Source of the DNA: Microcaldota archaeon
GTDB taxonomy: Archaea; Micrarchaeota; Micrarchaeia; Anstonellales; Anstonellaceae
Direction of reading: 5' to 3'
NCBI GenBank assembly: GCA_026396415.1
Contig: JAPLWX010000033.1
Location: 1 to 48,100 of the forward strand
Length of the DNA stretch: 48,100 bases
The notes beneath the pieces were generated by a model that was given only the letters and a program-made list of their open reading frames with translations, made no database searches and was not told where the DNA came from. Made by a program: the position numbers and the translations under genes. Every line of letters begins with the position of its first letter. Positions within the stretch are counted from its first letter, which is position 1. This document shows positions 7,186-16,056 of this stretch, piece by piece.

Positions 7186-8175
7186 TCACTGCTTCTTCCT
7201 TCCCATCTCTTCCTTCGCCGCTTTAATAATGCCATCCTTATCCAGCCCGTATTTTCTCATCACTTCGCTTCCTTTGCCTGACTCCCCGAATTTCATTTCC
7301 ATTCCCATCCTTCTCACGCGCGCCGGGTAAGCGTCGGCAAGCGCCTCGCACACCGCGCTTCCCAAGCCCCCTTTCACCTGGTGGTCCTCCACTGTTATCA
7401 TGCTCCCGCACTTCCTTGCCAGCTTTTCCAGCAAAGAGGCATCTGGCGAGGAAATGGTGTGCATGTTTGCAACAGCAGCGCTTATGCCTTCGCGCGAAAG
7501 CGCATCTGCGGCAAGCAGCGCGTCAAAAACCAGCCTTCCTGCTGCGACAACCGCAATATCCGCCCCGTCGCAAAGCAAATTCATCTTGCCCACATCAAAC
7601 GGCGTTTCCGCAGTGGTGAAGGTGGGTGTCGCGTTCCTGGTGCACCTTATGTAAAACGGGCCAGGCGACTTCCAAGCCGCATAAACAGCCTTTTTCGCCT
7701 CCTCAAAATCGCAGGGGGAAATCACCGTCATGTTGGGAAGCGTCCGCATGAGCGACACGTCCTCAAGCGCCTGGTGCGTCGCGCCGTCCTCGCCCACGTC
7801 CAGCCCCACGTGCGAGCCCTCGATTTTCACGTTGGCATTCGCATAGCAAATTGTAGTCCTTATCTGCTCCCAATTCCTGCCGGGGGAAAACACGGCAAAC
7901 GCGCCGATGTAGGGCTTTTTGCCTGAGTATGCCAGTCCTGCTGCGACCGCAGCCATGTTCTGCTCTGCAACGCCGACCTGGATGAACCTGCCTGGGAATT
8001 TCTTTGCAAACTCCGACATCTGCACCGAGCCTGAAACGTCTGCCGACAGCGCCACTACCGTTTCGTCCTGCGCGCCGATTTCAGCGAGGGCCGCGCCAAA
8101 CCCGTTCCTTGTGGCGGCTTTCTTCAGGTCCGGCGAAAGCGGGTCCAAAAGATGCATATCTGGGTTCAGTTTCAT
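7186..8175 (-). CDS. Transketolase, C-terminal subunit
   Basis: A 329-residue protein equal to the pyrimidine-binding and C-terminal domains of transketolase. Residues from about 15 onward (KKAATRNGFGAALAEIG, DETVVALSADVSGS) and FIQVGVAEQNMAAVAAGLA with the catalytic Glu are typical. The ATG at 8175 is chosen because it overlaps the stop of the N-terminal subunit gene as ATGA, a translational-coupling arrangement; longer upstream frames are within that gene. It pairs with the product of 8172-9020 to form thiamine-diphosphate-dependent transketolase. The two-gene split is common in archaea and some bacteria. Confidence 0.93.
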   Translation of the reverse strand: MKLNPDMHLLDPLSPDLKKAATRNGFGAALAEIGAQDETVVALSADVSGSVQMSEFAKKFPGRFIQVGVAEQNMAAVAAGLAYSGKKPYIGAFAVFSPGRNWEQIRTTICYANANVKIEGSHVGLDVGEDGATHQALEDVSLMRTLPNMTVISPCDFEEAKKAVYAAWKSPGPFYIRCTRNATPTFTTAETPFDVGKMNLLCDGADIAVVAAGRLVFDALLAADALSREGISAAVANMHTISSPDASLLEKLARKCGSMITVEDHQVKGGLGSAVCEALADAYPARVRRMGMEMKFGESGKGSEVMRKYGLDKDGIIKAAKEEMGRKKQ

Positions 8176-9020
8176 TGTCCTGCCTCTAATTTTTTCCTTT
8201 CCTCTGTCAATTCCGCAAGCGCCTTTTCCGCCTCCTCCTGCTTTGGCGCAACCCCGTGCCACTTGTAGTCGTTTTCGGCAAACGACACGCCCTTGCCGGG
8301 CACTGTCTTGGCAATTATCATGGTGGGCTTCCCCTTCGTCGCCCTCGCCTCGTGAAGCGTGCGCATTATCGCCCCATAATCATGCCCGTCCACGGTGATT
8401 GCATGCCACCCGAACGCGCGGTATTTTCCCGCCAAATCGCCAAGCGGCATCACGTCCTCTGTGCCGCCATCAATCTGTATGCAGTTCCTGTCGCAAATCG
8501 CAACCAGATTATCCAGCTTGTATTTCGCCGCAAGCATCACCGCCTCCCATGTGCTTCCCTCCTGGTGCTCGCCATCCGACATCGCGCAATACACGCGCCA
8601 CTCGGACTTGTCCATCTTTCCTGCCAGCGCCATGCCGCATGCAATTCCCAGCCCCTCGCCCAGCGGGCCCGAGGAATTCTCAATGCCTGGAAGCTTTGCG
8701 CGGCTTGGGTGCCCCTGCAGCCTGCTTCCAAGTTTCCTCAGCGTGGAAAGCTCCTCAAGCGGGAAAAAGCCAGCGCGCGCCATTGCGGAGTAAAGTATGG
8801 GGCAGATGTGCCCGTTCGAGAGCACGAGCCTGTCGCGCCCCTCCCAGCCAGGCTCATCCGGCTTATAGCTCATCTCATGGAAAAAGAGGACGGAGAAAAC
8901 ATCCGCCATTCCCAGCGGGCCTGCGGTGTGCCCTGACTGCGCGGACACCAGCATGCGCACCACGTCCTGGCGCATGGAGTTTGCCATGAGCGCAAGCTCC
9001 TTCACGCTTTCCAGTTTCAT
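8172..9020 (-). CDS. Transketolase, N-terminal (thiamine diphosphate) subunit
   Basis: About 282 residues. Thiamine-diphosphate-domain motifs are visible: SAQSGHTAGPLGMADV, LSNGHICPILY, GPLGEGLGIACGMALAG and the metal-binding SDGEHQEGSTWEA. It transfers two-carbon ketol units between sugar phosphates together with the C-terminal subunit. The start at 9020 is preferred over an upstream ATG because a TATA box (TTTTTAAAT on the minus strand, about 9041-9049) lies about 25 bases away, giving a leaderless transcript for the whole tktN-tktC-tal operon. No oxidative pentose phosphate genes are seen nearby. Confidence 0.93.
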   Translation of the reverse strand: MKLESVKELALMANSMRQDVVRMLVSAQSGHTAGPLGMADVFSVLFFHEMSYKPDEPGWEGRDRLVLSNGHICPILYSAMARAGFFPLEELSTLRKLGSRLQGHPSRAKLPGIENSSGPLGEGLGIACGMALAGKMDKSEWRVYCAMSDGEHQEGSTWEAVMLAAKYKLDNLVAICDRNCIQIDGGTEDVMPLGDLAGKYRAFGWHAITVDGHDYGAIMRTLHEARATKGKPTMIIAKTVPGKGVSFAENDYKWHGVAPKQEEAEKALAELTEERKKLEAGQ

Positions 9021-9066
9021 GCCAAGATAAGGGCTGAAGAATTTAAAAATAGCCATACGCGCGCTT

Positions 9067-9819
9067 CTACGTCATCACATTCACGCTTATCGGGATGTTT
9101 ATGACCTCCTCTGTCCCGCTCTCATTGCCGACCGCATCCAGTGTTATCTGCGAATTGTAGATGCCGGCGGCGGCAGGGGTGGCGCTCACCGAAACAGTAA
9201 TCAATGTCTTGAACTGGTCCTGGGCGGACGTCAGGTTCAGCGCCACATCCGTAAAGCCCCAGTTCTGCGACACATCCAGGGCCACCTGTTCCGCGGACAC
9301 GCGCGTCACCGTGATTTGCGAGCTCCTTGTCTCCCCGCGCGCCATCGCTATCGCAACCGAGTTCCTGTCCACGTCCACAAGATACGGGTATATCTCCACA
9401 TACGCCCCCCGCGAGGTCACCCTCATGGGGTATATGCCGGATTTTGCCGGGAAATGCCCTGAGAGCGGGGCGCGCGAAAGCCCGAACATGTCGGTGCCGT
9501 TCACGTTGATGTTTATTGCGTTCTGCGCTGCATACAGGCTTGAGGGCGCGCCGATGTACGTGTAGTTGCTCCCGAAGTTGGTGTCGCCGGGAAGCGTTAT
9601 TGCCACCTTGCGCGTCGCGCCCTCCCCCTGCGCATAGACAGAGTCCGCGGCCTCGACAAGCGACTGCACCGATATGCGCGCGCCATCGTAGTTCTGCTGC
9701 GTCCTGGCGCCCGTCAGCATGTTTGCCGACAGGACGAAGAACAGCATCACCACTATCAGCGCAACCCCCAGTATGATGATAAGCTCGGTCGCCGCCTGCC
9801 CCTGCCTAAATCCATTCAT
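9067..9819 (-). CDS. Type IV pilin-like / class III signal peptide surface protein
   Basis: About 250 residues. The N-terminus is short and basic, then GQAATELIIILGVALIVVM: a prepilin-type cleavage region with Glu five residues into the hydrophobic helix, as in archaeal pilins and archaellins processed by a class III signal peptidase. The remainder is rich in beta-prone sequence and ends in a region reminiscent of an immunoglobulin-like domain. It is likely exported and assembled in, or anchored by, its N-terminal helix. The start at 9819 is chosen from the TATA spacing; ATGs at 9828 and 9834 are possible. Divergent from the DNA ligase gene. Confidence 0.7.
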   Translation of the reverse strand: MNGFRQGQAATELIIILGVALIVVMLFFVLSANMLTGARTQQNYDGARISVQSLVEAADSVYAQGEGATRKVAITLPGDTNFGSNYTYIGAPSSLYAAQNAININVNGTDMFGLSRAPLSGHFPAKSGIYPMRVTSRGAYVEIYPYLVDVDRNSVAIAMARGETRSSQITVTRVSAEQVALDVSQNWGFTDVALNLTSAQDQFKTLITVSVSATPAAAGIYNSQITLDAVGNESGTEEVINIPISVNVMT

Positions 9820-9840
9820 AAAGCGCATACTCATGCGGGG

Positions 9841-9849
9841 TTTAAATAG
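9841..9849. promoter_or_regulatory. Palindromic TATA box shared by the pilin-like and ligase genes
   Basis: TTTAAATAG contains the self-complementary core TTTAAA. It is about 25 bases from the leaderless start of the ligase gene (9870) in one direction and about 25 from the pilin start (9819) in the other, so one element may serve both. Confidence 0.45.
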
Positions 9850-9869
9850 TTTCTATATGTTCTTTTCCC

Positions 9870-11699
9870 ATGCTCTTTTCAGGCGTTGCGCAGCATTTTT
9901 CCGAAGTCGAGGGGACTGTCTCGCGGCTTGCGATGTCAGGCATCGTAGCGAAGCTTTTTTCAGGGGCAACGCCTTCCGAGGCGCGCCAGCTCGTCTATAT
10001 AATGGAGGGCAACGTGGCGCCATCGCACGAGGGGCTGGACGTGGGCATCGGCGAAAAGTTCGCCATCCGCGCAATCGCCAGGACATCCGGCTACACGGAG
10101 CGCCAGGTCGCATCGGGCTGCAAGAAATCAGGCGACTTGGGCGAAACAGCGGAGGCGCTCCTTGAAAAGAAGGCGCAGCTCTCGCTGTCATCGTCCGAAA
10201 ACACGCTTTCCAAGGTTTTCTCGTCCTTCCTCAAAATCGCGCGCATGTCCGGCTCGGGCAGCCAGGAGGCGAAAATCTCCGTGCTTTCCGAGCTTCTCAA
10301 CGGCGCCACCCCTCTTGAGGCGAAATACCTGGTGCGCTTCTGCCTGGGCAGGCTGCGTCTCGGCGTGGGCGACCCCTCGATTATAGACGCGCTTTCCATG
10401 GTGCGCCATTCCGACAAGACGGATAAGATAATGCTTGAGCGCGCCTTCAACCTCTGCTCGGACTTGGGCGAGGTTGCGGAAGTTTACCTGTCTGGAAGCG
10501 ACCTCTCCCGCTTCTCCGCCCAGCCGGGAAAGCCCATCCGCCCTGCGCTTGCCGAGCGGCTGCCGAACGCAAGGGAAATAATTGAAAAATTGTGCGGCGA
10601 GGAGGCAAAAGGCGAGCCTGGCAGGGAAAAAGCCGGAAGAAAATGCGCCGTCCAATCGGCGCCTTCGGCACCGATGGCCCCCGCACTGCGGCGGCAGTGT
10701 GCGGTCGAGGCAAAATACGACGGGCTGCGCATGCAGGTGCACCTGAAGGATGGCGCTGTCGGGATATACTCGCGCAAGCTTGAGAAGATGACGCACATGT
10801 TCCCGGAGATTGTAAAAGCCGCAGCCGCCCTTCCGGCAGCAAGCGCGATTTTCGAAGGCGAGGCGCTGGCATACAACTCATCGGAAAAGCGCTACTACTC
10901 CTTTCAGCAGACAATGCAGAGGAAGAGAAAGCACGGGGTGGAAAGGATGGCGGAGGAATTCCCGCTCCGCCTGTTCGCATTCGACATAATGTACCTTGAC
11001 GGGAAAGACCTCACGATGGCTCCATATTTGGAGCGGAGGCGCGCGCTTGAGGGGCTTGTGAAAGGCAGCAGGACGATTGTTCCATCCGACCTCATCTACA
11101 CCGGCTCGCCAAAGAAGCTCGATGAATATTTCCAGCGCGCCTTGAGCGAGGGGCTGGAGGGCATTATAGCAAAAGACCTTGCGCAGCCCTATGTGGCAGG
11201 CGCGAGAAAGTTCGCCTGGATAAAGCTGAAGAAATCCTACGGCGCGATGGCGGACAGCGTGGACGCAATCATCGTGGGCTACTACCTGGGGAAAGGCGCG
11301 CGCGAGGAATTCAAGTTCGGCGGCGTGCTTGCCGCTGTGCCAAACGAGGAAACGGGAAAGCTCGAAACCATCGCGAAGATAGGCGGAGGCTTCACCGAGG
11401 ATGAGATGGCATCGCTTGCTGAGGCGCTTGAAAAGATAAAGACAAAGGAGAAGCCCAAGGCACTAGTGTCGAAGCTCGAGCCTGACTTCTGGGTGGAGCC
11501 GAAGATTGTCATCACGATTGCCGCGGACGAGATAACCCTCTCGCCCATGCACACTTGCGGAATGGTCGGCGAAACCGGCTATGCGCTGCGCTTCCCGCGC
11601 ATGGTGGCTATGCGCGATGACAAGTCCCCATCTGATGCCACCACGGTGCGCGAGGTCATCTCCATGTTCGAGATGCAGCGGAGGAAGAATGCGCAGTAG
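9870..11699 (+). CDS. lig: ATP-dependent DNA ligase
   Basis: A 609-residue protein with the archaeal ligase architecture: N-terminal DNA-binding domain, nucleotidyltransferase domain, OB-fold domain. Motif I, VEAKYDGLRMQVH, near residue 280 holds the lysine that is adenylated by ATP. GEALAYN and RLFAFDIMYLDG are later nucleotidyl-transfer motifs, and AWIKLKKSY is motif V. EGIIAKDL is motif IV. It seals nicks with 3'-OH and 5'-phosphate ends in replication and repair. The ATG at 9870 fits the shared TATA box. The following 20 bases to the convergent gene at 11720 contain no other feature. Confidence 0.95.
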   Translation: MLFSGVAQHFSEVEGTVSRLAMSGIVAKLFSGATPSEARQLVYIMEGNVAPSHEGLDVGIGEKFAIRAIARTSGYTERQVASGCKKSGDLGETAEALLEKKAQLSLSSSENTLSKVFSSFLKIARMSGSGSQEAKISVLSELLNGATPLEAKYLVRFCLGRLRLGVGDPSIIDALSMVRHSDKTDKIMLERAFNLCSDLGEVAEVYLSGSDLSRFSAQPGKPIRPALAERLPNAREIIEKLCGEEAKGEPGREKAGRKCAVQSAPSAPMAPALRRQCAVEAKYDGLRMQVHLKDGAVGIYSRKLEKMTHMFPEIVKAAAALPAASAIFEGEALAYNSSEKRYYSFQQTMQRKRKHGVERMAEEFPLRLFAFDIMYLDGKDLTMAPYLERRRALEGLVKGSRTIVPSDLIYTGSPKKLDEYFQRALSEGLEGIIAKDLAQPYVAGARKFAWIKLKKSYGAMADSVDAIIVGYYLGKGAREEFKFGGVLAAVPNEETGKLETIAKIGGGFTEDEMASLAEALEKIKTKEKPKALVSKLEPDFWVEPKIVITIAADEITLSPMHTCGMVGETGYALRFPRMVAMRDDKSPSDATTVREVISMFEMQRRKNAQ

Positions 11700-11719
11700 G
11701 GCGAACGGCAAAAAAGCGC

Positions 11720-12154
11720 TTAGCCTGCCTTCTCCTGAATCATGCCCTGGGCGAATGACGCGCCTACATATCCTGAGATGCCTGCAATTGCGGCATCGGC
11801 CGAAGTCCATATCGCGAAGTCCGCCGCATTGCCGTCAAAACCGTAAGTAGCATAAACTGCCGTGGCGACCATGCAAATCCCTGCAGCGGCAGCCGGCAGC
11901 ATGCCGAACCTGGAGGCTGCAACATAGCCTGATAGCAAACAAGCAGCCAGCGAAAAGGATATGGCAGCTGCAAAGGCGATCAAGGCAGCTACGCCAAGTT
12001 CCACCCCCATATTCTCAATCATCCCGCTGGAACCTATTGCTAGTAGCAGAATAAAGGAGATTATTCCCCCGGCGATTTTCAATGCTATGAGCAGAAGCGC
12101 AACCAGGATGCCGTTTTGTATCGCATTGCTTATCGGTTTTTTCTTTGATGCCAT
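11720..12154 (-). CDS. Small multi-pass membrane protein, unknown function
   Basis: 144 residues with a basic N-terminus and about four hydrophobic segments rich in Ala, Ile and Gly (about 15-43, 52-77, 82-103, 118-140). No catalytic motif or family is recognised. It is 17 bases downstream of the exchanger gene on the same strand and may be cotranscribed with it. Confidence 0.6.
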   Translation of the reverse strand: MASKKKPISNAIQNGILVALLLIALKIAGGIISFILLLAIGSSGMIENMGVELGVAALIAFAAAISFSLAACLLSGYVAASRFGMLPAAAAGICMVATAVYATYGFDGNAADFAIWTSADAAIAGISGYVGASFAQGMIQEKAG

Positions 12155-12171
12155 AGTCTCCCTTCCGCCGT

Positions 12172-13188
12172 TTACAGCAGCCCCAGCTGGGACGCGCTTA
12201 TCGCGATGACATAGAGGACGAAAAAGCCCACCAGCACCATGCCCTCTCTTTTTCCGATTTTCCCCTTCACCGCGGCATAGTAGAAGAACAGGACATTCGC
12301 CAGCACCGCGAAAAGCATGGCAATGCCGAACACGTTCAGGTGGAGCGATATGGGCCGGATTATCGCCGCCGTGCCCAGGGCGAGCGTGATGTTTGTCATT
12401 ATGCTTCCCATCACATCCCCAAGCATCAGGCCGTACATCTTCTTTTTTATCGCCTGGAAGCCTATCATTATCTCCGGCAGCGATGTGCCAAGCGCGATGA
12501 GCGTGGCGCCTATGAAGCTTTGCGCAAGCCCGAGGCCGGCGGCTATCGATATTGCCGAATTCACCACGATATTCGCACTCACGTAGACTGCCAGCACGCT
12601 TGCGGCGAACACAAGCGCAATCACGGGGCCCGAGTCATCCATTTTCCCCGGTCGCAGGACTTCGGGCGAGCCCGTGTTGAAGTGCGCCATGTCCTCCCCT
12701 GCCTTCCGCTTGCTGATTGCCTTGTCAAGCACCGTCTTGGCCGCATACCACGTGAATATGATGAACAGCGCCACACCCTCCAAAAAGCCGATGGAACGCC
12801 CTGCAATCTGGGTGGCGAATATCATGTACATGGAAATGAGAAACGTCATCAGGAGCACAAAGCCCACGTCCTCCAGGTATTTCCGCTCTATCCTGATTCC
12901 ATATGCAATTGCGCCCACGCCCATCGCGAACAATATGAGCACCACGTTTGCGCCAAATACGTTTCCTGCCGTGATCTCGCCCTGGCCTGCCGCCGAGGAT
13001 GTGATTGCCACGGAAAGCTCCGGCAGCGACACCATCGCCCCCACGATGAGCATGCCTATCGCCATCCTGCTCAAGCCCAGGTAGCCGGAAAGCTTCCCTG
13101 CCTGCTCCACGGCGATGCATGACATCTTCGAAAGCACGAAGGTGAAGGAGACCAGCAGCGCGAATTCGAAAAGCAACATGACCGTCAT
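12172..13188 (-). CDS. CaCA-family cation exchanger (Na+/Ca2+ or K+-dependent type)
   Basis: About 338 residues with roughly ten transmembrane helices in two halves separated by a polar loop (about residues 155-185). Each half carries an alpha-repeat: VGAMVSLPELSVAITSS in the first and ALGTSLPEIMIGFQA in the second, the ion-binding signature of calcium/cation antiporters. It should exchange Na+ or H+ for Ca2+ across the membrane. The start at 13188 is chosen because a TATA-like TTTTTATAATC lies about 20-27 bases upstream; a much longer open frame on this strand runs antisense through ftsZ1 and is spurious. Confidence 0.85.
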   Translation of the reverse strand: MTVMLLFEFALLVSFTFVLSKMSCIAVEQAGKLSGYLGLSRMAIGMLIVGAMVSLPELSVAITSSAAGQGEITAGNVFGANVVLILFAMGVGAIAYGIRIERKYLEDVGFVLLMTFLISMYMIFATQIAGRSIGFLEGVALFIIFTWYAAKTVLDKAISKRKAGEDMAHFNTGSPEVLRPGKMDDSGPVIALVFAASVLAVYVSANIVVNSAISIAAGLGLAQSFIGATLIALGTSLPEIMIGFQAIKKKMYGLMLGDVMGSIMTNITLALGTAAIIRPISLHLNVFGIAMLFAVLANVLFFYYAAVKGKIGKREGMVLVGFFVLYVIAISASQLGLL

Positions 13189-13276
13189 TCTCGCGAGGAT
13201 TATAAAAAAGTATCCTTCGCGCAGTGCAGGTGGCGCCCTCCGAGCCTGCCCGGGCGATTTTTGCAATCTTGGATTT

Positions 13277-13304
13277 TTTTTCACGCCGTGAAAATTTTCC
13301 CCCG
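13277..13304 (+). promoter_or_regulatory. Palindromic motif upstream of ftsZ1, shared with ftsZ2
   Basis: TTTTCACGCCGTGAAAA (13277-13293) is an inverted repeat with 7-bp arms, followed by TTTTCCC. The first 12 bases, TTTTCACGCCGT, recur with TTTTCCC at nearly the same spacing upstream of ftsZ2 (19080). It lies just upstream of the TATA box, where an archaeal activator or BRE-region factor would bind. Confidence 0.55.
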
Positions 13305-13310
13305 CATATA

Positions 13311-13321
13311 TGATATATAAA
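13311..13321 (+). promoter_or_regulatory. TATA box of ftsZ1
   Basis: GATATATAAAT is a near-consensus archaeal TATA box; initiation near 13345 leaves a leader of about 10 bases with AAGGCGAT before the ATG at 13355. Confidence 0.65.
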
Positions 13322-13354
13322 TTTAATCCGCGAATTCCAGTCAAGGCGATAGGT

Positions 13355-14416
13355 ATGGACAGCTTAGTAAGATCAGTCCTAGGCGAGCAAGAGCCAGCTC
13401 CAGCCGAATCTTTTGGCTCAGACCAGATTAAGATAGTTGTAGTAGGAGTAGGAGGAGGCGGAAACAACACAGTGAACCGGCTTATCCGCTCGGGCGTGAA
13501 GGGATGCGAGCTTATCGCGGTAAACACCGACAGGCAGCACCTCAACATGATACACGAGAAGGCTAAGAAAATCCTCATCGGCAAGACCATCACCAAGGGC
13601 TTGGGCGCGGGCGGATACCCCGAAACAGGCTGCAAGGCCGCGGAAATGGACAGGCCGCTTCTCGAGAAAGAGCTTGAGAACGCGCACCTCGTCTTCATCT
13701 GCGCCGGAATGGGTGGAGGCACGGGAACAGGCGCGGCGCCGGTAATCGCAGAGATTGCCAAGGCGCAAGGCGCGATTGTCGTCGCCATGGTCACATACCC
13801 CTTCAACCTTGAAAGGGCGAGGAGGGTAAAGGCCGAAGAGGGAATTGCAAAGCTCCGCAAATACGTCGACTCGGTAATCGTTCTGGACAACAACAGGCTG
13901 GTAAAGCTCGTCCCGAACCTGCCGATGAACGAGGCATTTGCAGTGGCGGATGAAATTCTCTCAAAGGCGGTCGGAGGACTGGTGTGGACTATCACGCAGC
14001 CGTCGCTCATCAACATCGATTTTGCAGACGTCCGCTCCATCGTGCAGGGAGGCGGCGTGGGCTTCATCGCTGTTGGCGAGGGCAAGGGCACCGACAAGGT
14101 CCGCGGAGCCGCGGAAGGGGTGCTCAAGAACAAGCTGCTGGATGTCGACTACGAAGGCGCAAACGGCGCGCTCATCCACATTTCGGGAGGCGCGGACCTC
14201 ACACTTGGAGACGCCATCAAGGCGGGAGAAATCATCACTGAGAAGATGGACCCGCAGGCAAACGTCAAGTGGGGAGCGAGGCTCATCCCTGGATACGACG
14301 GCAAGCTGGAAATCGTTGCCATCGTGACCGGAGTGAAGGGAGCGAACGTGTTTGGCGCAGGGAACGACGAGCCGAAGAAGGAAGTGTCGTACAGCGACAT
14401 AGAAATCATTGGCTAG
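13355..14416 (+). CDS. ftsZ1: Cell division GTPase FtsZ, first paralogue
   Basis: 353 residues with tubulin/FtsZ motifs: VVVGVGGGGNNTVNRL (nucleotide-binding T1), the glycine-rich GMGGGTGTGAAP T4 loop (about residue 115), NIDFADVRS, and the C-terminal GTPase-activating domain. It polymerises with GTP at the division site. The ATG at 13355 is preferred to one 45 bases upstream, which would overlap the TATA box. Archaea with two FtsZs use them for different steps of constriction; by sequence alone I cannot say which this is. It and ftsZ2 share an upstream palindrome-like motif. Confidence 0.95.
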   Translation: MDSLVRSVLGEQEPAPAESFGSDQIKIVVVGVGGGGNNTVNRLIRSGVKGCELIAVNTDRQHLNMIHEKAKKILIGKTITKGLGAGGYPETGCKAAEMDRPLLEKELENAHLVFICAGMGGGTGTGAAPVIAEIAKAQGAIVVAMVTYPFNLERARRVKAEEGIAKLRKYVDSVIVLDNNRLVKLVPNLPMNEAFAVADEILSKAVGGLVWTITQPSLINIDFADVRSIVQGGGVGFIAVGEGKGTDKVRGAAEGVLKNKLLDVDYEGANGALIHISGGADLTLGDAIKAGEIITEKMDPQANVKWGARLIPGYDGKLEIVAIVTGVKGANVFGAGNDEPKKEVSYSDIEIIG

Positions 14417-14489
14417 TCGGACCAGACGACCGAACCTATAACAACTGTCTTTGGAAAACACAAAGGGGCGCCGGACCCAACCCCCGCGC

Positions 14490-14509
14490 GCCTTTTTGGA
14501 TTTTTTTTA
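14490..14509 (+). terminator. T-run terminator after ftsZ1
   Basis: A GC-rich stretch is followed by two T-runs, CCTTTTTGG and a run of eight T. Confidence 0.5.
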
Positions 14510-14528
14510 TGAAAAGATTAGCGGGAGC
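14505..14528. repeat. 24-bp direct repeat, copy 1
   Basis: The 24 bases here, centred on ATGAAAAGATTAGCGG, recur exactly at 16057-16080. Each copy lies within 6 bases of the stop codon of a minus-strand gene (14534 and 16082). The pair brackets the methyltransferase-like gene and the hairpin region beyond it. Confidence 0.9.
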
Positions 14529-14533
14529 GCTGA

Positions 14534-15712
14534 CTATTTTTTCTTCTCGAGAAGCAGGTTTTTCGGCGCGTAAATAGGTCCGTCTAGCCACCTTAGCACA
14601 GTCGTGTTTATGTTTTCCATTTCCAGAAGCTCGACCACGCTTTTGGTCCAGGCAAGCACCGATTTCAGGTAGGGCTCGGGGAATCCGGCTGCGATTTTCA
14701 TCTGTTTTTCAAAACTTTCCCGCATTCCTTCTGTGATTTGCATGGATTTGCGCACCGATTTTAGGAGCCGCACGACCTCGCGAGGCACGGTGCTGCCTAG
14801 GTATTTTCCAATGGCTGCACCCAATTCGTCCGGCAAGAAGCTGACGTAGCGCCCATCAACCCAATGCTCGATTGGAAGCCTGCCGTCGTTCCAGCTGACC
14901 AGCGCCCTGCCGCCCGATGCAAGCGAGCATGCGATGTTTTGCAGCCCGCGGTAGGCGAGGGGCGCATATTCCAGCGCCATCTGGGTGACCACCAGATCGA
15001 AATAGCCTTTGAAGGCCTTGGGCACGCGCTCGGCAGCGAGCATGTGGTAATAGTCAGAGGCAAAATGCGGCTCATCAAACAGGCTGAGAGCATGGGTTTC
15101 TACCTTATTGCCCATGATTGCCTTGAGTTCGTAGAGCATCTTCCCATGGTTTGATCCAACATCCAATACGCGGATGGCCTTGCCCTTTTTTGCATAAAGC
15201 TCGCTTGCGTGTTCAAGCACACCGATTTCCGACTTGGAAAAATAACCGCTTAGGCCCCGGGAGCCGTCAGTAATGCCGCACGCAGAAGTTTGATAGGCAT
15301 TGCCCTCCTTTATCAACCAATCATTATCAGGGCCGCCCGAGATTATCTTTATGATCTCTTCCCGGGTGGCGCATTTGTACTGGGCATCCAAATAGGATAC
15401 TCTTGTCCCTTTTTGTACGGGCGCGATTTCAATCTTTCCGGAAAGAAGATTGTTTGAAAAATCCAAGTAATGCTGATAGTTGTACCTGATTACTGAGTCC
15501 AAATAAGTCCTGAGAATCTGTTCCTCCTCTGGAAGTAGGGAAACCAGCGGCTCGAAGCTGAACATGCGTCTTAAGGCTCGCTGCGGGGCTTTCATATCTG
15601 GCACAATCTTCCTAATCCCTGGGTCTTTCAGTTGCCTGATGATATTCCCGCGCAAAGGCGCGCCCCTGACCGAGGAATATGGTTTTACGGCGCAAGTATC
15701 CTGCATTTTCAT
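14534..15712 (-). CDS. Class I SAM-dependent methyltransferase-like protein
   Basis: 392 residues. The segment IRVLDVGSNHGKMLYEL (about 195-212) is a class I methyltransferase motif I with the Gly-rich SAM loop, and YFDLVVTQMALEY with a later GGRALVSWNDG fit motifs IV and VI. The N-terminal 190 residues show no known domain; a C-terminal helical part follows. The substrate is unknown. A TATA box (plus-strand 15742-15752) sits about 35 bases upstream, with purine-rich AAGGAACG before the ATG. It lies between two exact 24-bp direct repeats and might be a mobile cargo gene. Confidence 0.6.
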   Translation of the reverse strand: MKMQDTCAVKPYSSVRGAPLRGNIIRQLKDPGIRKIVPDMKAPQRALRRMFSFEPLVSLLPEEEQILRTYLDSVIRYNYQHYLDFSNNLLSGKIEIAPVQKGTRVSYLDAQYKCATREEIIKIISGGPDNDWLIKEGNAYQTSACGITDGSRGLSGYFSKSEIGVLEHASELYAKKGKAIRVLDVGSNHGKMLYELKAIMGNKVETHALSLFDEPHFASDYYHMLAAERVPKAFKGYFDLVVTQMALEYAPLAYRGLQNIACSLASGGRALVSWNDGRLPIEHWVDGRYVSFLPDELGAAIGKYLGSTVPREVVRLLKSVRKSMQITEGMRESFEKQMKIAAGFPEPYLKSVLAWTKSVVELLEMENINTTVLRWLDGPIYAPKNLLLEKKK

Positions 15713-15834
15713 GCCTATCGTTCCTTATTGTTGTTATATGTGTTTATAAATATATAAGTGTGTTGACAGACGCTGCCAACGGTGCCTGCGCAAGCCCCAA
15801 CCTTCCCGTGGCATGTGCATTTTGCAGCAGCAAA

Positions 15835-16056
15835 ACGCATCAGATGTGCAACGCGCAAGCGTTGCACAATTGTCGAGCCTGGCTCGACAAGTCATCGAGC
15901 GAAGCTCGATGCTGAAACTTGGGGCAAGTTTGCCAGATGCCGCCTGATTCGTCAGGCGGCTGTATCGCGCATTTTGACTTTTTTTATTGTATTGTAAATT
16001 CTATGCCCGCAGGCATATCATTTACAATGCGGACAAAGCTTTGCGAAGCTTTGTCC
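15835..16056. repeat. Intergenic cluster of hairpins
   Basis: At least six perfect or near-perfect hairpins in sequence: GTGCAACG..CGTTGCAC, TTGTCGAGCC..GGCTCGACAA, CATCGAGC..GCTCGATG, GCCGCCTGA..TCAGGCGGC, TTGTAAAT..ATTTACAA (enclosing a smaller GCC/GGC stem) and GGACAAAGC..GCTTTGTCC. The 24 bases at 15893-15916 recur exactly at 26886-26909 beside rps10. There is no gene in 15713-16080. Confidence 0.8.

Noticed and set aside
13189-14133. N-terminal extension of the cation exchanger antisense to ftsZ1
   Set aside because: The exchanger begins naturally at 13188 with a TATA box upstream; the extension is low-complexity Ser/Pro/Thr sequence antisense to a conserved gene.
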